The notes under the pieces were generated by a model. It made no database searches and was not told the origin of the DNA. It saw only the letters and a program-made list of their open reading frames with translations. This document shows positions 44,940 to 54,600 of a stretch of 64,000 nt of DNA, one piece after another. This stretch comes from Phyllobacterium myrsinacearum (GTDB lineage Bacteria > Pseudomonadota > Alphaproteobacteria > Rhizobiales > Rhizobiaceae), in assembly GCF_014138285.1 (NCBI RefSeq), contig NZ_JACGXN010000002.1, forward strand, positions 248,001 to 312,000. Direction: 5' to 3'. Within the stretch, counting starts at the first letter, position 1. Each line of letters starts with the position of its first letter. The position numbers were made by a program, and so were the translations under genes.

Positions 44940-45775
44940 CCCGCATCCTTTTCGCGGCGCGTTCCCAGCGGATCGACCTGCAAGACGCGGCCGTCCAAAG
45001 CGCCCAGCCAGTCAAGCGCATTGCGCAGGCGTACCACCTCACCGATGACAACGATGGCTGGCGGCCGCAGGCCCGCCTTTTCCACGTCTCGCTCGGCTTT
45101 TGCAAGCGTCGTTTCCAGCACTTTCTGCTCGCCCGTCGTGGCGTTGCAGACAAAGGCCATCGGCTCGTCTTTTGCGCGGCCCGCGGCCATCAGTTTGGCG
45201 GCGATAACACCGATATGTTTCATTGCCATGTACATGACGATGACGGATGACCCCTTGGCGATGCTCTGCCAGTCCATTGTATCCGGAATCAGGCCGGTTG
45301 CATCGTGGCCGGTCAGAAAGGTCACACTCTGATTGGTCTCGCGGTGGGTCACCGGAATACCCGCATAGGCAAGCCCGCCGATTCCGGCGGTGATTCCAGG
45401 CACGATGCGGAACGGAATGCCATGCTCGACCAGCGTCAGCGCTTCCTCCCCGCCGCGGCCGAAAACAAAGGGGTCGCCGCCCTTCAGGCGCAGAACCCGC
45501 TTGCCCGCCTTGGCCAGTTCCACCAGACGCAGCGAGATATCGCGCTGCTGCGGCGAAGGTTTGCCTCCGCGCTTGCCGGCATATTCCAGTTCGGCATCCG
45601 GACGGGCAAAGGCAAGGCATTCCTCGTTGACCAGCGCATCATAGACAATGGCATCCGCCTGTTCGAGAGCGTTGACCGCATGCAGCGTCAGGAGACCGGG
45701 ATCACCCGGCCCGGCCCCGACAAGCCAGACATGGCCGGCTTCGAACTTCGGCAATTTTGACGTCACTGCGCTCAT
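44936..45775 (-). CDS. cobA: Uroporphyrinogen-III C-methyltransferase
   Basis: A 279-residue SUMT that makes precorrin-2, the entry point to cobalamin. VWLVGAGPGDPGLLTLHAV, then YAGKRGG, and VLRLKGGDPFVFGRGGEEA are typical. There is no CysG-type oxidase/ferrochelatase domain. The start at 45775 has GGGGAG four bases upstream, better than the earlier in-frame codon at 45805. It is the first gene of cobABCD and is divergent from cbiD. Confidence 0.95.
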   Translation of the reverse strand: MSAVTSKLPKFEAGHVWLVGAGPGDPGLLTLHAVNALEQADAIVYDALVNEECLAFARPDAELEYAGKRGGKPSPQQRDISLRLVELAKAGKRVLRLKGGDPFVFGRGGEEALTLVEHGIPFRIVPGITAGIGGLAYAGIPVTHRETNQSVTFLTGHDATGLIPDTMDWQSIAKGSSVIVMYMAMKHIGVIAAKLMAAGRAKDEPMAFVCNATTGEQKVLETTLAKAERDVEKAGLRPPAIVVIGEVVRLRNALDWLGALDGRVLQVDPLGTRREKDAG

Positions 45776-45885
45776 CGCGCTCCCCGTATCTGTTGTATCG
45801 CGCATAGCATAATTTTCCGCATCGCAAGCATGAACTTATCGGAAAAATCATGCAACTCTATCCCAAGCTGGTCTATAAGACGCGC

Positions 45886-47001
45886 ATGAGCGACGAACCT
45901 GATGCCGGATTGCGAAAACCAGACGATGCCAACCCTGCTCCCCTCCGCCGGGGCTGGACAACGGGCGCCTGCGCGACTGCCGCAACCAAGGCGGCTCTGA
46001 TTGCGTTGATAACAGGCGAATTTCCCGATCCGGTCGCCATCATCCTGCCGAAAGGCGAGGTTCCGCATTTTCCCCTGGCACTCGAATCAATCGGCGATGG
46101 TTACGCCATTGCCGGCATCGTCAAGGACGCCGGGGATGACCCTGATGTCACCCATGGCGCCACCATCATTTCCACAGTCTACCCGGCGCCTCCCGGCAGC
46201 GGCATTCAGTTTGTCGCCGGTGACGGCGTTGGAACGGTCACCTTGCCGGGCCTGCCGATCCCGCCGGGTGAAGCCGCCATCAATCCGGTTCCGCGCGCTA
46301 TGATGACCGCGATCTGCGAGGAAATCTGCGCCCAGTACGATCTACCCGCCGATCTCGTCGTGACAATCTCCGTGCCGGAAGGCGAGGAACTGGCCAAGAG
46401 AACCTGGAACCCGCGTCTGGGCATTGTCGGCGGCATCTCCATTCTCGGCACGACAGGTATTGTCCATCCGTTCTCCTGCGCCGCATGGATACACTCGATC
46501 CATCGCGGCATCGACGTTTCCCGCGCCGCCGGGCTCACCCATGTGCTGGCGGCCACAGGTTCGACCTCGGAAGATGCGGCGCAGGCGATCTATGATCTGC
46601 CTGACATCGCGCTCCTCGACATGGGCGATTTCGCCGGGGGGCTACTCAAATATCTGCGGGTTCACCCCATCGACAAACTGACCATCGCGGGTGGATTTGC
46701 CAAGCTGACAAAGCTGGCACAGGGCGCGCTTGACCTCCACTCCGCCCGCAGTCAGGTGAGCATGGAATTTCTGGCGGATGAAGCGGAAAAACTCGGATTC
46801 GACAAGAACATGAGGGACCGGATTCTGAATGCCAATACCGCGCAGGAAGTGCTTGAAATGACTCAAGGGTTTGGTATCGACCTGCCGAAATCCATCGCCG
46901 AAAAAGCCAAGACCGTGGCGCTTGCCACCCTCAAGGGTGCACCTGTCGAGGTGGAAATGATCGTGACGGACCGCAAGGGAGTAATCCTTGCCCGCCTCTG
47001 A
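45886..47001 (+). CDS. cbiD: Cobalt-precorrin-5B C1-methyltransferase
   Basis: A 371-residue CbiD with LRRGWTTGACATAATKAAL near the start and SILGTTGIVHPFSCAAW in the middle. In organisms with the aerobic pathway that lack CobF, CbiD is found together with CobK and is thought to carry out C1 methylation. The start at 45886 gives an N-terminus like that of relatives. An ATG at 45850, preceded by CGGAAA, would add 12 residues and cannot be excluded. Its end overlaps cobK by 14 bases. Confidence 0.93.
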   Translation: MSDEPDAGLRKPDDANPAPLRRGWTTGACATAATKAALIALITGEFPDPVAIILPKGEVPHFPLALESIGDGYAIAGIVKDAGDDPDVTHGATIISTVYPAPPGSGIQFVAGDGVGTVTLPGLPIPPGEAAINPVPRAMMTAICEEICAQYDLPADLVVTISVPEGEELAKRTWNPRLGIVGGISILGTTGIVHPFSCAAWIHSIHRGIDVSRAAGLTHVLAATGSTSEDAAQAIYDLPDIALLDMGDFAGGLLKYLRVHPIDKLTIAGGFAKLTKLAQGALDLHSARSQVSMEFLADEAEKLGFDKNMRDRILNANTAQEVLEMTQGFGIDLPKSIAEKAKTVALATLKGAPVEVEMIVTDRKGVILARL

Positions 47002-47734
47002 TCGTCCCGTACTCATTCTGGGTGGAACGGCGGAAGCGGTCAAACTCGCCTCTGCCCTTGTCGCCATGGGTTATCGCACGATATCTTCCCTCGCGGGCCG
47101 GACAAGCAATCCCGGCAAGATCGAGGGCGAAGTGCGCATTGGCGGCTTTGGCGGTGCGGACGGTCTTGCCGACTATCTGCGCCGCGAAAACATCGCACTG
47201 CTCGTCGATGCAACCCACCCCTTCGCCACGCAGATATCAGACAATGCGCTCGCTGCAGCGGACGCGACAGGCATTCCCTTTGTCCGGCTGGAACGGCCGG
47301 ACTGGCAGCGCAAGCCCGGCGATAGCTGGACCAGTGTGACCAGCATTGAAGACGCTGTATCCGCCATTCCCTCAAAGGCGCGGATACTGCTGGCGCTCGG
47401 CCGTCAGCACATCGCGCCGTTCTCCCGAAGACACGATGTGCACTTTGTCGTGCGCATGATCGATCCGCCGGAAGCGCCGCTTGACCTGTTTGATTTCGAA
47501 CTGGAACTGTCAAGGCCGGGCAAGAAGGATGACGAGGCGGCGTTTCTCACCCGCAAACGCCTCACCCACATCGTGTGCCGCAACTCAGGCGGCGGCGCAT
47601 CCTATGCCAAGATCGCCGCGGCGCGGGAACTTGGTCTGCCTGTCATCATGATCGAACGCCCGTACCGCCCTGCCAGCCATACCCTGCCCGATACACCGGG
47701 TGTTCTGCAGTTCGTTGAGGAGACGTTGAGATAG
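46988..47734 (+). CDS. cobK: Precorrin-6A reductase
   Basis: A 248-residue NADPH reductase with PVLILGGTAEAVKLASAL at the N-terminus, DATHPFATQISDNAL in the first domain and ICRNS-like VCRNSGGGASYAKI later. It reduces precorrin-6A. The start is TTG at 46988, preceded by AAGGGAG in the end of cbiD; the 14-base overlap suggests coupling. A family B repeat follows the stop. Confidence 0.93.
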   Translation: MPASDRPVLILGGTAEAVKLASALVAMGYRTISSLAGRTSNPGKIEGEVRIGGFGGADGLADYLRRENIALLVDATHPFATQISDNALAAADATGIPFVRLERPDWQRKPGDSWTSVTSIEDAVSAIPSKARILLALGRQHIAPFSRRHDVHFVVRMIDPPEAPLDLFDFELELSRPGKKDDEAAFLTRKRLTHIVCRNSGGGASYAKIAAARELGLPVIMIERPYRPASHTLPDTPGVLQFVEETLR

Positions 47735-47756
47735 TTGCAAGGCATAATGAGACTTT

Positions 47757-47948
47757 CACCCCCCTCTGGGCTGTCGCCCTACCGGGGCGAGCCACGGGTC
47801 TCGCCCGCCTTCGCCCCCCGCAAGGGGGGGAGATCACATCGACATCAACATTTTTACTTATTCTGAAATGTCTCAAAACTGATCGAAATATTAATGAAGG
47901 CTGATCTCCCCCCTTGCGGGGGAGATGCCCGACAGGGCGGAGGGGGTG
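47757..47948. repeat. Inverted repeat, family B, copy 2 (left arm interrupted)
   Basis: The right arm (about 47902-47948) closely matches the 48-base arm of the copy at 38.1 kb: TGATCTCCCCCCTTGCGGGG followed by GAGATGCCCGACAGGGCGGA. The left arm begins CACCCCCCTCTGGGCTGTCG, then carries roughly 25 extra bases before resuming with CCCCCCGCAAGGGGGGGAGA. It lies between the convergent 3' ends of cobK and cobM. Confidence 0.88.
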
Positions 47949-47976
47949 CAACGGCATAATCCACCCCGAATGCCAT

Positions 47977-48738
47977 CTACTCCGGCCGTGACCGCAAGGT
48001 GTGGCTGTGATCCTTGTGATAAAGCGCGGAATCACGGAACGCATCCGCTGACAGACCCTTGCCGACAAAGATCATGGCCGAGCGTGCCAGGCCCGACTCC
48101 CGCACTTTCCCGGCAATATCCGCCAATGTTCCGTGAATGAACTGCTCATCGGGCCACCCCACGCGATAGGCTACGATGACAGGGCAATCCGCACCATAGA
48201 GCGGCGCGAGGTCGGTCTCGATACGCTGGAGATTGCGGATCGAAAGATGAATAACCAGCGTGGCACCGGATTTGCCCAGTGTCACCAGATCCTCACCCTC
48301 GGGCATGGCTGACGACTTCATCGATGTGCGGGTGAGGATGATGGTCTGGCAAACCTCGGGAACCGTCAGTTCCTTCTTCAGCGCGGCGGCGGCAGCGGCA
48401 AAAGCCGGCACGCCGGGCGTCACGTCATAATCAATGCCGAGCGCATCAAGGCGGCGCATCTGCTCCGCCACCGCACCATAGATCGACGGATCACCTGAGT
48501 GCACACGCGCCACGTCCTTGCCTTCCGCATGCGCCCGCTCAAACTCGGCGATGATCTCGTCCAGCGTCAGGGAAGAGGTGTCGACAACGCGCGCGCCCTC
48601 CGGCACTTCAGCGACCATTTCCGGCGGCACCAGTGATCCCGCATACAGGCAGACCGGGCAGGACTGGATAAGCTTCAGACCGCGCACGGTGATGAGATCG
48701 GGGGCGCCGGGCCCCGCGCCAATAAAGTGAACCGTCAT
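47977..48738 (-). CDS. cobM: Precorrin-4 C11-methyltransferase
   Basis: A 253-residue SAM methyltransferase. VHFIGAGPGAPDLITVRGL at the N-terminus, VARVHSGDPSIYGAVAEQM and YDVTPGVPAFAAAAAALKKE are typical of CobM/CbiF. It methylates C11 of the corrin ring. It follows cobE by three bases and ends near a family B repeat. Confidence 0.95.
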   Translation of the reverse strand: MTVHFIGAGPGAPDLITVRGLKLIQSCPVCLYAGSLVPPEMVAEVPEGARVVDTSSLTLDEIIAEFERAHAEGKDVARVHSGDPSIYGAVAEQMRRLDALGIDYDVTPGVPAFAAAAAALKKELTVPEVCQTIILTRTSMKSSAMPEGEDLVTLGKSGATLVIHLSIRNLQRIETDLAPLYGADCPVIVAYRVGWPDEQFIHGTLADIAGKVRESGLARSAMIFVGKGLSADAFRDSALYHKDHSHTLRSRPE

Positions 48739-48741
48739 TGT

Positions 48742-49143
48742 CTATCTCTTTCTTGCCAATGCAGCCGTTGCATGGGCGGATTTTATCTTGCCAACCACCA
48801 GGTGGCCATCCGGTCCGGCAGCGGCAAGTGCGGCTGCCTCTGCCACACCATGGCTGCCCGTCAGCTCAAATACCCGCTCCGACGGATTGGCAAGCCGGGG
48901 TGTTCCTTTGTCCAGTGTTGCAGCATCAAAGCAGATGAAAGGCAATTGCCAACGCTCGGCCAGCAGAACCATGGCCGGTTCACCCGCACGTGCATCAAGG
49001 GAATGGATGCCTGCCAGATCGCCGAGCGTTATGTCAGCCGCATGCAAAACCGTCACGGCCAGTGTCAAGAGCTCATCCGGGTCACACCCGCGCTCGCAAC
49101 CCAGTCCAAGCGTGTAGACAGTGCCGGATTTCTCAACCATCAA
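48742..49143 (-). CDS. cobE: Cobalamin biosynthesis protein CobE (CbiG C-terminal-like)
   Basis: A 133-residue protein matching the C-terminal domain of CbiG, with LGLGCERGCDPDEL near the start and GVAEAAALAAAGPDGHLVVGK near the end. CobE is needed for efficient aerobic cobalamin synthesis and probably binds or protects an intermediate; its exact role is unsettled. It overlaps the upstream TerB-like gene and precedes cobM by three bases. The start may be 49143 or the next codon, 49140. Confidence 0.88.
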   Translation of the reverse strand: MMVEKSGTVYTLGLGCERGCDPDELLTLAVTVLHAADITLGDLAGIHSLDARAGEPAMVLLAERWQLPFICFDAATLDKGTPRLANPSERVFELTGSHGVAEAAALAAAGPDGHLVVGKIKSAHATAALARKR

Positions 49144-49568
49144 TGCTGTTTGTGCAGCTCTTCCGGTGTCACGCCAAGCAGATCCGCCGTCCGGCGGATA
49201 AGGTTTGCTTCCTTGGGATCAAGATCGTCATCGGCATTGGCAATCGCAAGGAGGTGGCGCAGCAGCAGCACTTTCCGTTCGAAAGGCACATCGGCAAAAG
49301 CCAGCGCTGCCTGCTCGCTGGATGTTTCATAGCCGAAGTCCTTGAGATAGGTGGCAACTTCGCCGAACTCGTCTGGCGAAATGCCGAAATCACTGGAGGC
49401 GATACGCAGGATCGCCGCGTATTCCGACTTCTCGGTCTTGCCGTCCGCCAGAGCGACATGCAGCAGAAGCAACAGTTCGGCCGTCAGAACCGGATCATCG
49501 GCCACCTTCTGCACAGCGCTTTTCGCGCCGAGAAATGCGGTGATGCGATCAAAAATGCTCTCGCTCAT
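49140..49568 (-). CDS. TerB-family (tellurite resistance-like) small protein
   Basis: A 142-residue, all-helical acidic protein. LLLLLHVALADGKTEKSEYA and LLLRHLLAIANADDDLDPKE are the paired Asp/Glu-rich helices of the TerB/DjlA-N fold, which can bind metal ions. The wider Ter gene set is absent, so tellurite resistance is not implied. Its stop overlaps the cobE start, making it the first gene of a cobE-cobM operon. Whether it helps cobalt handling is unknown. Confidence 0.82.
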   Translation of the reverse strand: MSESIFDRITAFLGAKSAVQKVADDPVLTAELLLLLHVALADGKTEKSEYAAILRIASSDFGISPDEFGEVATYLKDFGYETSSEQAALAFADVPFERKVLLLRHLLAIANADDDLDPKEANLIRRTADLLGVTPEELHKQH

Positions 49569-49743
49569 TATACCCCCAAACAGTGTTCCTGCGATTGATC
49601 GCAGCCCGGGCGGCCGAATTCAAGTGCGCAAACAACACACCACAGTGCGATTCGCACAAGAGGATTGACTCGGCGCGCAAATGCTCTCGCCAAAACCGAA
49701 ATTGTCTCTATGGTCCGGCGCATTCTCAAAGAGTCTCCCCGCC

Positions 49744-50532
49744 ATGTCTGCCTTCTTCGAAAATATTCCCGTCCTTCTGATCATTGCTGGCTTCGCCGCA
49801 GGTTTCATTGACTCCATAGCCGGAGGAGGAGGCCTGATCACCGTTCCGGCATTGCTCCTAGCCGGTCTCTCGCCGGTGGAATCATTGGGAACCAACAAGC
49901 TGCAATCTCTGTTCGGCTCGACTTCGGCAACCATCGCCTATGCGCAAAAGGGCCATGTGAACCTGAAGAAACAGCTTCCATCGGCTTTTATGTCATTTCT
50001 CGGAGCTATCGCAGGTGCACTCCTCGCCGGTTTCTTGCCCGGTGATGTCCTGCGTGCTTTTCTGCCCGTATTGTTGATCGCCATCGCGTTGTATTTTGCC
50101 TTGAAACCCAACATGGGCGATATCGACCGGGCGCAGCGGATGACGCCGTTCCTGTTCGGTCTGGCAATTGTTCCGCTGATCGGATTTTATGACGGCGTGT
50201 TCGGACCGGGCGCCGGTTCTTTTTTCATGCTTAGCTTTGTGTCGCTGGCCGGTTACGGCCTGCTCAAGGCCACGGCCCATACGAAGCTCCTCAACCTCGC
50301 CTCAAATCTCGGCGGTTTTGTCACGTTTGCCTTTCTCGGTGTGATCAACTGGAAGGTCGGCCTGTGCATGGGCGTTGCGCAATTCATCGGTGCGCGGGTC
50401 GGCGCCGCCATGGCCATGAAGAACGGCGCTAAGATCATCAAGCCCTTGCTGGTCATCGTCTGCCTTGCCCTTGCGGTAAAGCTTCTGCTCGATCCCAGTA
50501 ACCCGATCCGCCTGTGGATCGCGACGCTCTAA
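49744..50532 (+). CDS. TauE/SafE-family sulfite exporter-like membrane protein
   Basis: A 262-residue membrane protein with about eight helices. GFAAGFIDSIAGGGGLITVP near the N-terminus and FYDGVFGPGAGSFF in the second half are the repeated TauE/SafE motifs. Family members export sulfite or organosulfonates or take up related anions; placement among cob genes leaves the substrate open. The start at 49744 gives the usual N-terminus, whereas an upstream in-frame ATG at 49681 would add 21 polar residues. It converges with the EamA gene, overlapping it by four bases. Confidence 0.87.
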   Translation: MSAFFENIPVLLIIAGFAAGFIDSIAGGGGLITVPALLLAGLSPVESLGTNKLQSLFGSTSATIAYAQKGHVNLKKQLPSAFMSFLGAIAGALLAGFLPGDVLRAFLPVLLIAIALYFALKPNMGDIDRAQRMTPFLFGLAIVPLIGFYDGVFGPGAGSFFMLSFVSLAGYGLLKATAHTKLLNLASNLGGFVTFAFLGVINWKVGLCMGVAQFIGARVGAAMAMKNGAKIIKPLLVIVCLALAVKLLLDPSNPIRLWIATL

Positions 50533-50957
50533 AACTTGAAACTGAGCAGAATAACCCCGGCGCCGATCAGCAGCACGCCGAGCCAGTTCAGACCCGACAG
50601 CTTCTCGCCAAGAAAGGCAACGCCGAAAATCGCCACCATCACGACCGACAGTTTGTCGATCGGTGCAACGCGCGCCGCATCACCGATTTTCAGGGCGCGG
50701 AAATAGGCGAGCCACGACGCGCCCGTTGCCAGACCTGACAGGATCAGGAACGTCCATGTCTTGGTTGAAATGGTCGAAGGGCTCTGCCACTGGCCGCTGA
50801 CGGTCAGGAACAGGCAAAGCGCACCGATGATGACGAAGGTCCGGATCAGCGTGGCAAAATCCGAATTGATGTTCTCGATACCGACCTTGGCAAAAATGGC
50901 GGTCAGAGCCGCAAAGATCGCGGAGAGAACCGCCCAGAATTGCCAGGTTGCCGTCAT
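50529..50957 (-). CDS. Single-domain EamA/DMT-family transporter
   Basis: A 142-residue membrane protein with four to five helices, one EamA unit instead of the usual two. ATGASWLAYFRALKIGDAARVAPIDKL matches the DMT superfamily over its centre. It must dimerise to form a transporter. Its start shares one base with the cobO stop, so it is the last gene of cobP-cobW-cobN-cobO-eamA. A similar small transporter next to cobO is common in related bacteria; the substrate is unknown. Confidence 0.85.
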   Translation of the reverse strand: MTATWQFWAVLSAIFAALTAIFAKVGIENINSDFATLIRTFVIIGALCLFLTVSGQWQSPSTISTKTWTFLILSGLATGASWLAYFRALKIGDAARVAPIDKLSVVMVAIFGVAFLGEKLSGLNWLGVLLIGAGVILLSFKF

Positions 50958-51595
50958 CAGAATTCAATCCCCTTCTGCGCCTTGATACCGGAACGGAACG
51001 GATGCTTGATCATTTCCATCTCCGTGACAAGATCCGCAAACTCGATCAGTTCATCCTTGGCATTCCGCCCCGTGATGATCACGTGCTTCATATGCGGCTT
51101 CTGCTTGAGCACATCGATGATTTCTTCAACTGGCAGATAGTCGTAGCGCAGCGCGATGTTCAGTTCATCGCACAGGACAATATCCGTTTCGTCATCGAGG
51201 ATCATTGTCTTGGCCTGTTCCCACGCATCCCTTGCCATGGCAATATCACGGGCGCGGTCCTGTGTTTCCCAGGTAAACCCTTCGCCCATGGCAGAGATGG
51301 TCACCTGCTCCGGGAATTTTTCCAGAACCCAGCGCTCGCCCGTATCCCATGATCCCTTGACGAACTGGATCACACCGATCTTCATGCCGTGACCAAGCGC
51401 CCGGAAGACAACACCGAAACCCGCCGTCGACTTGCCCTTGCCCTTGCCAGTATTGACGATGACCAAGCCTTTTTCATCGGTCTTGGTGGCGAGGATCTTG
51501 TCGCGTACGACCTTCTTCTTGCGCATCTTGTCGGCGTGGCGCGCGTTGACTTCCTCTTCGGTCAGGTTCAACAGTTTCTCTGATTTTTCAGCCAT
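50957..51595 (-). CDS. cobO: Cob(I)yrinic acid a,c-diamide adenosyltransferase
   Basis: A 212-residue ATP:corrinoid adenosyltransferase of the CobA/CobO/BtuR type. The P-loop TGKGKGKSTAGFG and LCDELNIALRYDYL are family signatures. It adds the 5'-deoxyadenosyl ligand after cobalt insertion. It follows cobN by 26 bases. Confidence 0.96.
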   Translation of the reverse strand: MAEKSEKLLNLTEEEVNARHADKMRKKKVVRDKILATKTDEKGLVIVNTGKGKGKSTAGFGVVFRALGHGMKIGVIQFVKGSWDTGERWVLEKFPEQVTISAMGEGFTWETQDRARDIAMARDAWEQAKTMILDDETDIVLCDELNIALRYDYLPVEEIIDVLKQKPHMKHVIITGRNAKDELIEFADLVTEMEMIKHPFRSGIKAQKGIEF

Positions 51596-51621
51596 TTGGC
51601 GTCTCCTTCCGAATCATTGTC

Positions 51622-54600
51622 TCAGGCGGCAAGCTTGCCGAGTTCATAACGCGCCGAGTTCGAGCGCGGGGTCCAGAAGCCGCGCTCCACGGCCTCCTCC
51701 AGCTTTTCGGCGATGTCCCGCAGGGCATGCGGGTTCTTGTCTTTCAGGAATGTCCGCACGTCCTCGTCCATCAGGAAAGCCTGATAGACCGCTTCGAAAT
51801 GATGGTTGCGGACAGCGCCTGTCGTGGCGGCAAAGGCGAAGAGATAGTCGACCGTCGCCGCCATTTCGAAGGCACCCTTGTAGCCATGGCGCATCACCCC
51901 GGCGATCCACTTCGGATTGGTCACACGGCCGCGCACGGTACGGCCGATTTCTTCATCGAGCGTGCGGATGACAGGCTTTTCGGGACGCGAATGATCATTG
52001 TGGTAGATGGTCGGGCGCTCGCCGGACAGCTGCTCGACCGCCGCCGACATCCCGCCCTCGAACTGATAATAGTCATCGGAATCGAGCAGGTCGTGCTCGC
52101 GGTTGTCCTGATTCTGCACCACCGCCTGAACGCTACGCAGGCGCTCTTCCAAGAGACCGCGCTCAGCCTTGCCCTCTTCACCCGCGCCATAGGCATAGCC
52201 GCCCCAGACCAGCCACGCCTCGGCGAGATCGTCGCGCTTGTCCCAGGCCTTTTCGTCAATCAGCGTCTGCAGGCCGGCACCATAGGCACCGGGCTTTGAG
52301 CCAAACACGCGAAAACCCGCCCGCTGCTTCGCCGTCTTTTCATCGGCTCCCTCAGCCACAAGCCGTGCTTGTTCGGTGCGCATGCGCAGGGCGATGGGAT
52401 TGTCTTCCGCATCCTCCTGCAATGCGCCGACCGCCCGCACCGCCGTGTCGAACAATGCAATCTGGTCCGGGAAAGCATCGCGAAAAAAGCCGGATATGCG
52501 CAAGGTCACGTCGACGCGCGGACGGCCAAGCACGGCAGGCGAAATGATCTCGTATCCCGTGACACGCCGCGAAGCCATGTCCCAGACGGGTTTGACCCCG
52601 ATCAGGGCCAGCGCCTGCGCAATATCATCGCCGCCGGTGCGCATGTTCGATGTGCCCCACGCGGTCAGCCCCAGCGATGTCGGCCACTCCCCGTGATCCT
52701 GCGTATAGCGACGGATCAACAGCTCAGCCGATTTCTGCCCGAGTTCCCATGCGGCGGGTGTCGGCACGGCACGACTGTCGACGGAAAAGAAATTGCGTCC
52801 GGTCGGCAGAACATCAGGGCGGCCGCGCGTCGGCGCGCCTGATGGTCCCGGTGCCACAAAGCGACCATCCAGAGCCGTCATGAGCCCGGTCATTTCGGCC
52901 TCACCGCAGGCCATCACAGCCGGATGCAGATTGGTGCGAATGCCGTCCAGAACCGTTTGCGTCGCCTGCCATTCAGCAGCGCAAGTGATTTCACCAGCCA
53001 CCAGCTTGGCCGCCAGCAACTCGATGCGCTCCACCGTATCACCGGCAATGCGCCATGGCTCGTTCGTGACCGCGCTCAGAATTTCTGGCCGTTCCGCGCT
53101 CCAAGGCGCGGCCATATCACAATCCAGGGGATCGAAACCGGCAAAGCCGAGATCACCGGCAATGGCGCGCTGCAGGCTTTGATCAGCCCCGACGCCCGAA
53201 CCGCGCGGCACACGTGCCAGCGCAACCACCAGATCGGTGAGCAGTCGCCCCTCCGGCGACAGGCCGAAGATGTGCAGACCATCGCGGATCTGCATTTCCT
53301 TGAGATCGCAGAGATAGGCATCAAGCTTCTGCAGGGCGAGATCGTCAGGATCATGTTCATGAATGCCCGCATCACTGTCGAGACCGATATCGCGCACCAG
53401 ATCGAGGATCTGCACCTTGAGGCGCACGAGGCGGCGCGGATCAACGCCGGATGCTTCGTAATATTCGTCGACAAGCGCCTCGAGATCCTTCAGCGGCCCA
53501 TAGCTTTCGGCTCGGGTCAGCGGCGGCGTCAGATGATCGATGATGACGGCGGAGGAACGGCGTTTTGCCTGAGTGCCCTCACCCGGATCGTTGACGATAA
53601 AGGGATAGATATGCGGCACCGGCCCCAGCACAGCCTCGGGGAAACAGGTTTCCGACAGCGCCAGCGATTTGCCCGGCAGCCATTCGAGATTGCCATGCTT
53701 GCCGACATGCACGATGGCATGCGCATCGTAGACACCGCGCAGATAGGCATAGAAGGCGAGATAGCCATGCGGCGGCACCAGATCCGGCGAATGATAGGTG
53801 TCCTTCGGATCGATATTGTAACCGCGCGCGGGTTGAATGCCGACCAGCACCGAACCGAACCGGCTGAGCGGCAGCGCAAAGCCGCGCGCCGCATCGAGGA
53901 AGAACGGATCAGTATCCGGCGCGCCCCAGCGCGCCGTCACCTTCTCCTGAATCACCTGGGGAAGCGATTGAAAGAAGCTGTTGTATTGATTCAGGGAAAT
54001 CGTCTCGCGGATGTCGCGCCCGTCACTGGCCGCATTGGTCGGCCCGGCCATCAGATGACGGATCAGCGCTTCGCCGTCGGCGGGCATATCGGCGATGTCA
54101 TACCCGGCATCGCGCATGGATTTCAGCACTTGCCATGTACCCGCAGGGGTGTCGAGCCCGACGCCATTGCCAAGCCGTCCGTCCCGGTTGGGATAGTTGG
54201 CCATGACAAGCGCAACACGGCGCTCACTCGGTTTGCTCCTGCGCAGGCGCGCCCAGTTCGATGCCAGCTCGGCAACGAACGCCACGCGATCCGCCTGCGG
54301 TTCGTGCATGACGATATTGGCTTCCACCGCCTCATCGAAATGCTGCGCCGACTTGAACGAGACCGCACGCGACAGCACCCGGCCATCCACCTCGGGCAAG
54401 GCAACGTTCATCGCCAGATCGCGCGCGGAAAGCCCCTGATCCGACAGACGCCATTGTTCGGCGCTGGAGCCGGAAAAGATGACCTGCAGCACCATTGCGC
54501 CATCATATTCAAGCACGGTCGGCTTGCGCGCGGAGCCCGGTGCCGACACGGCAAACCCAGTGGCATTCAGAACAACGGCGGGCGGCGCTTCGGCAAAAAT

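Noticed and set aside
45776-45885. Second cobalamin riboswitch between cobA and cbiD
   Set aside because: The divergent spacer is too short and has no B12 box on either strand.
49140-49568. Tellurite resistance determinant
   Set aside because: Only a TerB-like fold is present; none of the other ter genes occur in the window and it is coupled to cobE.
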